Shown in pieces: positions 1 to 7,386 of a stretch of 14,224 nucleotides of DNA. The notes beneath the pieces were generated by a model. That model did no database searches. It saw nothing but the letters and a program-made list of their open reading frames with translations, and was not told where the DNA came from. The position numbers and the translations under genes were made by a program. How positions within the stretch are numbered: position 1 is the stretch's first letter; each line of letters starts with the position of its first letter. Source of the stretch: Gammaproteobacteria bacterium (GTDB taxonomy: Bacteria; Pseudomonadota; Gammaproteobacteria; Arenicellales; JAANXG01). The stretch is from the NCBI GenBank assembly GCA_018263405.1, contig JAANXG010000095.1:1-14224 (forward strand). Direction: 5' to 3'.

Positions 1-130
1 GGTCGGAAAAGCCCCTCGCCGGCGTTACGCTCGCTTGAATTGACCGGGCCAGTCCTGCGCTCGCGTGCCTTGGCGATCGGCTTTTCCGATCCCGCTGAAC
101 GTGTGTGTATTTATGCCCAAGGGTACTTAG
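1..130. repeat. Left copy of a 130-bp perfect inverted terminal repeat
   Basis: Bases 1-130 are the exact reverse complement of 14095-14224; identity stops at base 131 (T here, against G from the other end). Read inward from the window end, the repeat starts GGTCGGAAAAGCCCC and ends with the stop codon of the methyltransferase gene (127-129). It contains an imperfect palindrome of about 93 bases, with GGTCGGAAAAGCC at one edge and an inverted TCGGAAAAGCC inside. I see no transposase gene and no recognisable insertion-sequence family end. It is either a dispersed repeat at which assembly stopped or a genuine flanking repeat. The sequence identity is certain; its nature is not. Confidence 0.93.
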
Positions 131-684
131 TGTACGACGTAACACGCGATGTAGATCATCGAAAACGCCAGCAAATTCAACACGCCATGCTGGCGTTGGA
201 AGTTCTCCATGCTGAAAAACGCGAACCGCCCTTTTTCATAGGGAGTCAAACGGGGAATGAAGCGGGGAACGTGGTTGCGGTATTCCCGGTAGGCTTCGCC
301 GAACGCCTCGACCAGCACCGGTTCCTCCCGGTTCACGCGGTTCGCCATATAGAAGTAATACAGAGGCACGAAGACCAGCAAAAACCAGAGATACCCGGTC
401 ATCAGAATAAGCCCGGCAATGAGCAGGAACCGCGCGATGTACATGGGATTGCGCACGAACATGTAAGGGCCGTTCACCGCCAGCACCTCGCGCGTCTTGA
501 TGCACCCAAACACCCAGAGCTGCAGCAACATACCCATCACCGATACAATCAACCCCGGCCAGAACCACGCTGGATCGATATTCACGATCAACGCGGCCGC
601 CAGGCCGAGTGCAATAGGCAGCCGCAGTGCCAGCAGGGTTTTACGCAGTGTGCGATCGTTGAAAACGTCGTTGATGGAAGGCAT
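127..684 (-). CDS. Isoprenylcysteine carboxyl methyltransferase-like membrane methyltransferase (ICMT/PEMT class)
   Basis: This 185-aa integral membrane protein has hydrophobic segments at about residues 17-34, 41-60, 82-113 and 167-184. The ICMT-type SAM-binding signature is visible as GPYMFVRNPMY (72-82), corresponding to the family RHPxY motif, followed by an EEP-x-L-x-x-x-FG-x-x-Y-x-x-Y-x-x-x-VPRFIP run (120-144). Known members methylate isoprenylcysteine, phospholipids or small molecules at the membrane; the substrate here cannot be told. The ATG at 684 lacks a strong Shine-Dalgarno sequence. It lies 50 bp downstream of the kinase gene on the same strand, so co-transcription with icmF and the kinase is plausible. 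Its last codon is CAC, and the TAA stop lies in the terminal repeat, so the original C-terminus may have been replaced, although the length looks complete. Confidence 0.85.
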   Translation of the reverse strand: MPSINDVFNDRTLRKTLLALRLPIALGLAAALIVNIDPAWFWPGLIVSVMGMLLQLWVFGCIKTREVLAVNGPYMFVRNPMYIARFLLIAGLILMTGYLWFLLVFVPLYYFYMANRVNREEPVLVEAFGEAYREYRNHVPRFIPRLTPYEKGRFAFFSMENFQRQHGVLNLLAFSMIYIACYVVH

Positions 685-734
685 TCAAATCACGGCGAAC
701 GGCAAAACCGGTACTCGCTTATACCGCTTTGTTG

Positions 735-1613
735 TTATGGCCGGCGGGCAAAGCCGATGGCGCGAAGCTCCCACCAATAATACCATGATTTCCTGATCAG
801 CTTTCCGAGTGGCAGATGCTCGAGACGATCCGCATAGTCCACCCGCTCTGTATATGTTGCGGCCATCTCAGCGCTGTTTCGCCGCGGCATGTAAGCACGA
901 AAAAATGGCTCCAGCCCCCACGACGGCAGATTCAACTTTTCCACTTCGCGCAGGCGCTGAATCTCCGTCAGCGGTTGCTGGACCCTAAGCCGGTTGAGAT
1001 CGAGGAAACAAAAATTCCAACCTCCGTTGGTCCGCGCGGCCAGGATATTTCCCCGTCTCAAATCGCGGTGCCTGAATCCCGAATCATGGAAGTAACGCAG
1101 ACAGTTTCCTAAATCGGCCATCACCGTTGTCCGTGTGCCGGCATCGACCGAATCGGCTGCAAGCAAACTTTGCAGGGCCCGGTGTTCGCTCAAGTCTTCA
1201 AACGCGACAATGCCGTCTACCCCGCCGGCTCGAGTGGTTCGCTGCAAACCGATCAGGGGTTTCGGTGTGCAAAACCCTTTTTCCAAAAGTACCATGGCCG
1301 CGTTCCACGCACGAACCGCCTTGCCCTGTTTCATTGCGTAAACAAAACGATCCATTGCGTTCTTTGGTCGAAACCCCTTGATCCATATCGACGAGTCCTC
1401 GAAAACAATCCTTGCGGTGAGATTGCGTTTATCGCGCACCATTTTCGCACCCGGCACCCGAAACAGGTTTTCCGGGTCCGCGGTTTCCTCCGCAGCCATT
1501 CGATCGAACAAGGTCCGATCGATCCAGCCTTCCCATTCCGGCCCAGCCCATAGCCGGTAATCGCCTATGAGCGATTCGGGAATACGAAAGTGCGATTGCC
1601 GTGCGCGGTTCAA
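735..1613 (-). CDS. Lipopolysaccharide kinase (Kdo/WaaP)-family protein
   Basis: This is a protein-kinase-fold enzyme of the type that phosphorylates sugars of the LPS inner core. Visible motifs are a candidate ATP-binding lysine in SSIWIKGF (about residue 79), the catalytic loop HRDLRRGNIL (D184, N189) and the metal-binding aspartate in FLDLNR (D205). Numbering assumes a TTG start at 1613, which gives 292 aa. I chose that start because the only upstream in-frame ATG (1766) would put 100 bases inside the mutase gene and add a low-complexity Cys/Ser/Pro tail, whereas a GAG lies 6 bases before the TTG. The start remains uncertain. The gene follows icmF after 52 bases on the same strand. Its precise substrate (heptose, Kdo or another lipid-linked sugar) cannot be read from the sequence, and it has no evident link to leucine catabolism. 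Confidence 0.8.
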   Translation of the reverse strand: MNRARQSHFRIPESLIGDYRLWAGPEWEGWIDRTLFDRMAAEETADPENLFRVPGAKMVRDKRNLTARIVFEDSSIWIKGFRPKNAMDRFVYAMKQGKAVRAWNAAMVLLEKGFCTPKPLIGLQRTTRAGGVDGIVAFEDLSEHRALQSLLAADSVDAGTRTTVMADLGNCLRYFHDSGFRHRDLRRGNILAARTNGGWNFCFLDLNRLRVQQPLTEIQRLREVEKLNLPSWGLEPFFRAYMPRRNSAEMAATYTERVDYADRLEHLPLGKLIRKSWYYWWELRAIGFARRP

Positions 1614-1665
1614 AAATATCTCGGCGACCGGGAATCCGGTAATCTTATCGCGGAATTCCGGCGAT

Positions 1666-4600
1666 CTACATCGTCCGGCGATACTGACCGCCGACTTCAA
1701 ACATGGCCCGGGTGATCTGACCGAGGGAGCAGCAGCGCACGGCGTGCATGAGTTCGGAGAACACATTCTCGTTGTTCATGGCCGCGCGCTTTACGCAGTC
1801 CAGCGCATCCTGGCTGTCCTTCGGGTCGCGTTCCTGAAATTCGCGCAACCGCCTGAGCTGGCTCTGCTTTTCTTCCTCGGTGGAGCGCGCGAGTACCACC
1901 GGGCCGGTGTCCTGGGAGTTCTCTTTTAAATAAGTATTGACGCCGATAATCGGCAGCGATCCATCGTGTTTCTTCTCCTCGTAGTGGAGCGACTCGTCCT
2001 GGATCTTGCCGCGCTGGTAGCCGGTCTCCATCGCGCCCAATACGCCGCCGCGTTCCGCCAGCCGCTCGAACTCCATCAACACCGCTTCCTCGACCAGATC
2101 CGTCAGCTCGTCGATGATGAATGAGCCCTGGTTGGGATTCTCGTTTTTCGACAGGCCCCATTCCTTGTTGACGATCAACTGGATCGCCACCGCCCGCCTG
2201 ACGGATTCGTCGGTCGGCGTGGTGATGGCTTCATCATAGGCATTGGTGTGCAGACTGTTGCAGTGATCGTACAAGGCGATCAACGCCTGCAGGGTCGTGC
2301 GGATGTCGTTGAACGACATCTCCTGGGCGTGCAGCGACCGACCGCTGGTTTGAATGTGATACTTCAGCTTCCGCGAGCGTTCGTTGCCGCCGTACTTGTC
2401 GCGCATGGTGACCGCCCAGATGCGCCGCGCCACGCGCCCCAGTACGGAGTATTCCGGATCCATGCCGTTGGAGAAAAAGAACGACAGGTTGGGCGCGAAA
2501 TCGTCTATATCCATACCGCGCGCCAGATACGATTCAACATAGGTAAAGCCGTTCGCCAGGGTAAAGGCGAGCTGGGTGATCGGGTTCGCTCCGGCCTCGG
2601 CGATGTGGTAGCCGGAAATCGATACGGAATAAAAATTCTTGACCTGGTTCTCGACAAAATATTCCTGGATGTCGCCCATCATTTTCAAAGAAAACTCCGT
2701 CGAGAAGATACAGGTGTTCTGGCCCTGGTCCTCTTTCAGAATATCCGCCTGCACGGTGCCGCGCACGTTTTCCAACGCGTATTGCACGGCCCTTTCGCGT
2801 TCCCCGTCATTCGGCGCGCGGCCGTTCACTTCCCCGAACTTCTCGAGCTGCTGATCGATGGCGGTGTTCAAAAACATCGCCAGGATGGTCGGCGCCGGGC
2901 CGTTGATGGTCATCGATACGGAAGTCTTCGGGTCGCACAGGTCGAAGCCGTCGTACAGGACCTTCATGTCCTCGAGCGTGGCGATGGAAACGCCGGAGTT
3001 GCCGACCTTGCCGTAGATGTCCGGCCGCTCATCCGGGTCCCAGCCGTACAGCGTCACGGAATCGAATGCCGTGGACAGGCGCTTGGCCTCGGAGTGCGCG
3101 GAAAGATTCTTGAAACGCCGGTTGGTCCTGAACGGATCGCCTTCGCCCGCGAACATGCGGGTCGGGTCCTCCCCTTCGCGCTTCAAAGGGAATACACCCG
3201 CCGTATAGGGAAACCAGCCGGGCAGGTTTTCCTTGAGCAACCATTCCAACAGCTCGCCGTGGTCCTGGTAGCGCGGCAGGCACACCCTTGGCACCAGGGT
3301 GCCCGACGAGGATTTGTACTTAAGCGGCAGTCGCAACTCCTTGTCGCGGACTTTCATGACGTACTCGTCGCCCTGATACGTTTCTTTCACTTCGGGCCAC
3401 TCGTTCAGCAAATGCAGGGAACGTTCATCCAGCTCGTCCTCCCGCTGCTGTATCAAACCATCGAACGCCGAAGTATCGCCGTCCGCCTCCTCGATCATGC
3501 GCTTGCTTTCGTTCAACTGCTGGCGTTCGCGCGCCGGCTTCGCCTGTGCTTCGGCGTGCCGCAGATATTCGCGTACCGTATCGGCGATCTCCGCCAGGTA
3601 GCGCTGGCACCTGGGCGGCACGATGACGGTTTCGTCGGTGGAATACCGGATGTCCAGGTCCGGCAGCTTGCCCTCGCCGAGCGAAAACCCGTGGCCTTCG
3701 AACCGGCGCTTAATCTCCTGGTACAGGGCGATAACGCCGTCGTCGTTGAAACGCGAAGCGATGGTGCCGAACACCGGCATTTCATTGTAGCTTTTTGAAA
3801 AAGCCTCGAGGTTGCGCTGCATTTGCTTGCCGACGTCGCGCAGCGCATCGTACCCGCCCTTGCGGTCGAACTTGTTGATGGCCACGACGTCCGCGAAATC
3901 CAACATGTCGATTTTCTCGAGTTGGCTGGCGGCGCCGTATTCCGGTGTCATCACATACAATGAGATATCCACGTGCGGTACCACCGCCGCGTCGCCTTGC
4001 CCGATCCCGGGCGTTTCCACGACGATCACGTCAAAACCGCCCAGTCGCGCCGCGTTGATCACATCCGGCAGGTAATCGGGAATTTCCGCATCCGTGCCGC
4101 GCGTCGCCAGGGAACGCATGAAAACATTGGGATGATCGATGGCGTTCATGCGGATACGGTCCCCAAGCAGGGCGCCGCCCGTCTTCCGACGGGACGGGTC
4201 CACGGCCAGTACCCCGATCTTCAACTCGTCGTCCCGGTCCAGGCGAGACCGGCGGATCAGTTCGTCGGCGAGCGAGGACTTTCCCGCGCCGCCGGTGCCG
4301 GTGATGCCGAGCACCGGGGTCTTCGCGGTGTTCGCCCGCACAGTCTTGTCGAGCTGTACGCGGGCCAGGTTAGACAGCGTGTCGTTCTCGATGGCGGTGA
4401 TCAGGCGCGCAAGCTGGGACCAGTCGCCGCCGGTGACCGCCTCGATCACCGGCGGCCGCTCGACGCTCGGATCGAAGCGTACACGGTCGATCATGTCTTC
4501 GATCATGCCCTTGAGACCGAGATTCTGGCCGTCGGCCGGCGAGTAAATCCGGGCCACGCCGTATTGCTGCAGCGCCTCGATTTCGTCGGCGATGATGACG

Positions 4601-4929
4601 CCGCCCCCGCCGCCGAACACCTGGATGTGACCGGCGCCGCGTTCGGCGAGCATATCCACCATGTATTGAAAGTACTCAACGTGCCCGCCCTGGTAGGAAC
4701 TGACCGCGATACCCTGGGCATCCTCCTGAATTGCCGCGTCGATAATTTCCGACACCGAACGGTTGTGGCCCAGATGAATAACCTCGGCCCCGCTCGACTG
4801 CAGGATTCGACGCATGATATTGATGGCGGCGTCGTGGCCATCGAACAGGCTGGCGGCCGTAACAAACCGGATCCTGCCGAGCGGTTCGGCACCGCTGCGG
4901 GGGATTTTTTCGACGGGAGCGGAACGCAT
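1666..4929 (-). CDS. icmF: Fused isobutyryl-CoA mutase (B12 domain, MeaB-like GTPase and mutase in one chain)
   Basis: This 1087-aa adenosylcobalamin enzyme rearranges the carbon skeleton of branched acyl-CoAs. Order of domains: an N-terminal B12-binding domain with the DGHD cobalt-ligand motif (30-33) and a GGGGG run (106-110); a G-protein chaperone with P-loop GTGGAGKS (211-218) and NKFD (352-355); then the C-terminal TIM-barrel mutase. The family signature GEDPTRMFAGEG (586-597) and EDQGQNTCIF (733-742) supply F593 and Q737. These match the Phe/Gln pair that marks IcmF, where methylmalonyl-CoA mutase has Tyr/Arg. The active-site histidine lies in SGYH (H775). Length is normal for IcmF. An AAGGG lies 8 bases before the ATG. 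The gene is divergent from liuR across 221 bp and probably leads a three-gene transcript. Family members also interconvert isovaleryl-CoA and pivalyl-CoA. Confidence 0.96.
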   Translation of the reverse strand: MRSAPVEKIPRSGAEPLGRIRFVTAASLFDGHDAAINIMRRILQSSGAEVIHLGHNRSVSEIIDAAIQEDAQGIAVSSYQGGHVEYFQYMVDMLAERGAGHIQVFGGGGGVIIADEIEALQQYGVARIYSPADGQNLGLKGMIEDMIDRVRFDPSVERPPVIEAVTGGDWSQLARLITAIENDTLSNLARVQLDKTVRANTAKTPVLGITGTGGAGKSSLADELIRRSRLDRDDELKIGVLAVDPSRRKTGGALLGDRIRMNAIDHPNVFMRSLATRGTDAEIPDYLPDVINAARLGGFDVIVVETPGIGQGDAAVVPHVDISLYVMTPEYGAASQLEKIDMLDFADVVAINKFDRKGGYDALRDVGKQMQRNLEAFSKSYNEMPVFGTIASRFNDDGVIALYQEIKRRFEGHGFSLGEGKLPDLDIRYSTDETVIVPPRCQRYLAEIADTVREYLRHAEAQAKPARERQQLNESKRMIEEADGDTSAFDGLIQQREDELDERSLHLLNEWPEVKETYQGDEYVMKVRDKELRLPLKYKSSSGTLVPRVCLPRYQDHGELLEWLLKENLPGWFPYTAGVFPLKREGEDPTRMFAGEGDPFRTNRRFKNLSAHSEAKRLSTAFDSVTLYGWDPDERPDIYGKVGNSGVSIATLEDMKVLYDGFDLCDPKTSVSMTINGPAPTILAMFLNTAIDQQLEKFGEVNGRAPNDGERERAVQYALENVRGTVQADILKEDQGQNTCIFSTEFSLKMMGDIQEYFVENQVKNFYSVSISGYHIAEAGANPITQLAFTLANGFTYVESYLARGMDIDDFAPNLSFFFSNGMDPEYSVLGRVARRIWAVTMRDKYGGNERSRKLKYHIQTSGRSLHAQEMSFNDIRTTLQALIALYDHCNSLHTNAYDEAITTPTDESVRRAVAIQLIVNKEWGLSKNENPNQGSFIIDELTDLVEEAVLMEFERLAERGGVLGAMETGYQRGKIQDESLHYEEKKHDGSLPIIGVNTYLKENSQDTGPVVLARSTEEEKQSQLRRLREFQERDPKDSQDALDCVKRAAMNNENVFSELMHAVRCCSLGQITRAMFEVGGQYRRTM

Positions 4930-5042
4930 AGTCTCTACCCTTCAACACTCCAATATATCAATGACACCGGACACCGATAGTATCTTAATCGCTCCGTGCA
5001 CAAATGTGGGGGAAGAGTTGCCATTCAGCTGAAGGAGTACAT

Positions 5043-5066
5043 GGGAGCGGCTGAAGCCTGCGGCTC
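5043..5066. repeat. REP-like imperfect hairpin
   Basis: The segment begins GGGAGCGGCTGAAGCC and ends GCGGCTC. GAGC (5045-5048) can pair with GCTC (5063-5066), and GGCT with AGCC inside, leaving a small bulge. It resembles the GGAGCGGCTTCAGCCGC core common to extragenic palindromes of pseudomonads and relatives. A half-copy of the same core occurs at 13961-13973. The assignment is by resemblance only. Confidence 0.45.
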
Positions 5067-5117
5067 TTCTGGCAATGCTTAACAAAAAAACACTGGATTT
5101 GTTTATCATCTTGTATT

Positions 5118-5133
5118 ACGTTTACGTAAACGT
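5118..5133. promoter_or_regulatory. Candidate LiuR operator (16-bp perfect palindrome)
   Basis: ACGTTTACGTAAACGT is its own reverse complement. Weaker symmetry continues outward, with TTG at 5111-5113 matching CAA at 5138-5140. MerR-family regulators bind palindromes between stretched -35 and -10 boxes, and published LiuR sites in proteobacteria are TTTACGT-type palindromes. The site lies 17 bases upstream of liuR and about 190 bases upstream of icmF, so it most likely autoregulates liuR and controls the liu operon, and may also reach icmF. Confidence 0.75.
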
Positions 5134-5150
5134 CAAGCAATTAGGCAGTC

Positions 5151-5582
5151 ATGTTGCAACGTGCCAGAGCATCCCCGAACGAGGCCGATTCCACCGACAA
5201 GGAACGGTATTCTATTACCCAACTGGCCCGGGAATTCGATATCACTACCCGGGCGATCCGTTTCTACGAAGACCGGGGACTGATCTCTCCGGGCCGCTCC
5301 GGCACCACCCGGATTTACACGGCCCGGGACCGGGTGCGGCTCAAGCTGGTGCTCCGGGGCAAGCGGCTCGGATTCTCGCTCAAGGAAATCGCCAATATCC
5401 TCGATATGTACGCCGCCGAGCGCGGCGAAACCGGCCAACTGCAGTACATGCTGGACCGGCTGGAGGAGCAGCGCAACCATCTGGTGAAACAGCGCGATGA
5501 CATCGACCTGACTCTGGCTGAGCTCGACGTAATCGAATCCCAGTGCCGGCAGCGTCTAAACGCTATGGTTTCGTCCAACTGA
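5151..5582 (+). CDS. liuR: MerR-family regulator of leucine/isovalerate catabolism
   Basis: This 143-aa cytoplasmic DNA-binding protein has the MerR winged helix-turn-helix at about residues 20-88 (YSITQLAREFDITTRAIRFY, then GLISPGRSGTTRIY and RDRVRLKLVLRGKRLGFSL). A leucine-rich coiled-coil dimerisation helix follows at about 95-137. The RLKLVLRGKRLGFSLKEI stretch is typical of LiuR, which represses liu operons until a pathway acyl-CoA or related inducer accumulates. No metal-binding cysteine cluster like those of MerR or CueR is present; the single Cys132 lies in the terminal helix. An AGG lies 5 bases before the ATG. The gene leads the plus-strand operon and has a probable operator immediately upstream, so autoregulation is expected. 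The ligand is inferred from the family and the neighbouring genes. Confidence 0.9.
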   Translation: MLQRARASPNEADSTDKERYSITQLAREFDITTRAIRFYEDRGLISPGRSGTTRIYTARDRVRLKLVLRGKRLGFSLKEIANILDMYAAERGETGQLQYMLDRLEEQRNHLVKQRDDIDLTLAELDVIESQCRQRLNAMVSSN

Positions 5583-5659
5583 ATGGGGCCGGAGCCTTCG
5601 CCCCGATCCGCCCGGCACCCGATCGGTCCCGTTCGAGCTTGAGTGGAGTTAGTCAAAGC

Positions 5660-6154
5660 ATGAATGCAGCCCCCACGACATTCCAGGCCCGCGACCCCAA
5701 TTTCAAGCAGCGCGTCCGGGACAGCTTCGCCCGCCAGCACGTCATGGCGTTTCTGGGCGCAACGCTCGGCGAGGTGTCCCCGGGCTATTGCAGGATCGAA
5801 CTGCCCTATCGTCCCGAATTGTCCCAACAACACGGTTTCTTTCACGGCGGGATTGTCGGCACCATCGCCGATTCGGCCGCCGGCTATGCCGGATTTTCCT
5901 TGATGCCGTTCGACGCCAGCGTCCTAACCGTGGAATATAAGCTCAATATCGTCGCTCCCGCGGACGGTGACCGTCTCGTCGCCCGGGGCCGGGTCATACG
6001 GCCCGGTAGGACCCTGGTCATCACGGAAGCGAATGTGTTTGCCGTCAAGGATCAACAGGAACGGCACTGCGCGGTGCTGCTGCAGACGCTGATGTGCATG
6101 AACAAACGACCGGACACGGCACCACCGGCGCCGGAGCGCGTCAACACCCGGTAA
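5660..6154 (+). CDS. PaaI-type hotdog thioesterase
   Basis: This 164-aa single-domain hotdog protein resembles phenylacetate-type acyl-CoA thioesterases. The signature region GFFHGGIVGTIADSAAGYAG (59-78) contains the HGG turn (H62-G64) and the acidic D71 near the usual catalytic position. The C-terminal half has the strand pattern LTVEYKLNIVAP and EANVFAVKD typical of the fold. I chose the ATG at 5660, not the upstream frame, because homology begins just after it and a GGAG lies at 5644-5647, although that spacing (12) is long. It sits 77 bases after liuR and ends 5 bases before the dehydrogenase, so it belongs to the operon. It may release free acids and CoA when pathway acyl-CoAs build up; this role is inferred from position and the substrate is unknown. 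Confidence 0.86.
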   Translation: MNAAPTTFQARDPNFKQRVRDSFARQHVMAFLGATLGEVSPGYCRIELPYRPELSQQHGFFHGGIVGTIADSAAGYAGFSLMPFDASVLTVEYKLNIVAPADGDRLVARGRVIRPGRTLVITEANVFAVKDQQERHCAVLLQTLMCMNKRPDTAPPAPERVNTR

Positions 6155-6159
6155 TCGTT

Positions 6160-7329
6160 ATGACCCGAAATTATCCAGGCTTGAATTTCGACCTCGGCGA
6201 AACCGCGGACATGCTGCGTGAGCAGGTCCACGGTTTCGCGCAAAAGGAAATCGCCCCGCTCGCCGCGGACATCGACCGCGACAATGAGTTTCCCCGGGAG
6301 CTGTGGAACAAAATGGGCGGCATGGGACTGCTGGGCGTCACCGTGGAAGAACAGCACGGCGGCGCCGGAATGGGCTACCTCGAGCATGTCATCGCCATGG
6401 AGGAAATCAGCCGCGCCTCCGCCTCGGTGGGCCTATCCTACGGCGCCCACTCCAACCTGTGCGTGAACCAGATCCGCCGCAACGGCACCGAAGCGCAGCG
6501 CCAAAAGTATCTGCCAAAGCTGATCGGCGGTGAGCACGTGGGGGCGCTGGCAATGAGCGAAGCCGGTTCCGGCTCCGACGTCGTCGGCATGCGGCTCAAG
6601 GCCGAGAAAAAAAACGGCCATTACGTCCTGAACGGCAACAAGATGTGGATCACCAATGGTCCCGACGCCGACGTCCTGGTGGTCTATGCCAAGACCGACC
6701 CGGATGCCGGCCGGCGCGGCATCACGGCATTCCTCATTGAAAAGGAATTCCCGGGCTTTTCGACGGCGCAGAAGCTCGACAAGCTCGGCATGCGCGGCTC
6801 CAATACCTGCGAGCTCGTCTTCAAGGACTGTGAAGTGCCCGCCGAGAACGTGCTTGGCGAGGTCAACCGCGGGGTCAATGTCCTGATGAGCGGCCTGGAC
6901 TACGAACGCGTGGTGCTGGCCGGCGGTCCCCTGGGCATCATGCAGGCCTGTCTGGACGCAGTGATCCCCTACGTGCACGAACGCAAACAGTTCGACCAGC
7001 CCATCGGCGAATTCCAGTTCATGCAGGGCAAGCTGGCCGACATGTACACCACGCTCAACGTCTGCCGGGCCTACGTCTACGCGGTGGCCCGGGCCTGCGA
7101 CCGCGACGAAACCACCCGCAAGGACGCCGCCGGCGCCATACTGTATTCATCGGAAAGAGCCACCCGGGTGGCCCTGGAAGCGATCCAGGCGTTGGGGGGC
7201 AACGGTTACATTAACGACTACCCCACCGGCCGCTTGCTGCGCGACGCCAAGCTCTACGAGATCGGCGCCGGCACCAGCGAAATCCGCCGCATGTTGATCG
7301 GCCGGGAGTTGTTCGAGGAAACCGCGTAA
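6160..7329 (+). CDS. liuA: Isovaleryl-CoA dehydrogenase
   Basis: This 389-aa FAD flavoenzyme oxidises isovaleryl-CoA to 3-methylcrotonyl-CoA and passes electrons to ETF. It shows the acyl-CoA dehydrogenase layout of N-terminal helices, a middle beta domain (AMSEAGSGSDVVGMRLKAEK, then KMWITNGPDADVLVV) and a C-terminal helical domain. The segment LMSGLDYERVVLAGGPLGIM places a glutamate at E249. This matches the catalytic base of isovaleryl-CoA dehydrogenase, which sits in this loop and not at the later position used by short- and medium-chain enzymes. The C-terminal LGGNGYINDYPTGRLLRDAK and IGAGTSEIRRMLIGREL blocks are canonical. The ATG at 6160 is 5 bases past the thioesterase stop, with only a weak Shine-Dalgarno sequence, so translational coupling is likely. 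Isobutyryl- or 2-methylbutyryl-CoA dehydrogenase is less likely given the liu neighbours. Confidence 0.95.
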   Translation: MTRNYPGLNFDLGETADMLREQVHGFAQKEIAPLAADIDRDNEFPRELWNKMGGMGLLGVTVEEQHGGAGMGYLEHVIAMEEISRASASVGLSYGAHSNLCVNQIRRNGTEAQRQKYLPKLIGGEHVGALAMSEAGSGSDVVGMRLKAEKKNGHYVLNGNKMWITNGPDADVLVVYAKTDPDAGRRGITAFLIEKEFPGFSTAQKLDKLGMRGSNTCELVFKDCEVPAENVLGEVNRGVNVLMSGLDYERVVLAGGPLGIMQACLDAVIPYVHERKQFDQPIGEFQFMQGKLADMYTTLNVCRAYVYAVARACDRDETTRKDAAGAILYSSERATRVALEAIQALGGNGYINDYPTGRLLRDAKLYEIGAGTSEIRRMLIGRELFEETA

Positions 7330-7386
7330 TTGAATGATTTGGAGATACGTTGTAGGAACCGCAAACGCTTATACCGAAAGTAACCA

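Larger units (their letters stand above)
4930..5150. other. Divergent icmF/liuR control region
   Basis: These 221 bases separate the icmF and liuR start codons and must hold promoters for both. The liuR side holds a strong 16-bp palindrome (5118-5133) ending 17 bases before the liuR ATG. The icmF side holds an AT-richer patch with a possible minus-strand -10 box, TACTAT (complement of 4977-4982), but I find no convincing -35 partner. A REP-like hairpin at 5043-5066 lies between. I cannot assign transcription starts. Confidence 0.7.

Noticed and set aside
1614..1766. Longer kinase start at ATG 1766
   Set aside because: It would overlap the mutase by 100 bases and add a Cys/Ser/Pro-rich tail that looks like out-of-frame mutase sequence.
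1666..4929. Methylmalonyl-CoA mutase
   Set aside because: The fused GTPase domain, the order of domains and the F593/Q737 pair all indicate IcmF instead.
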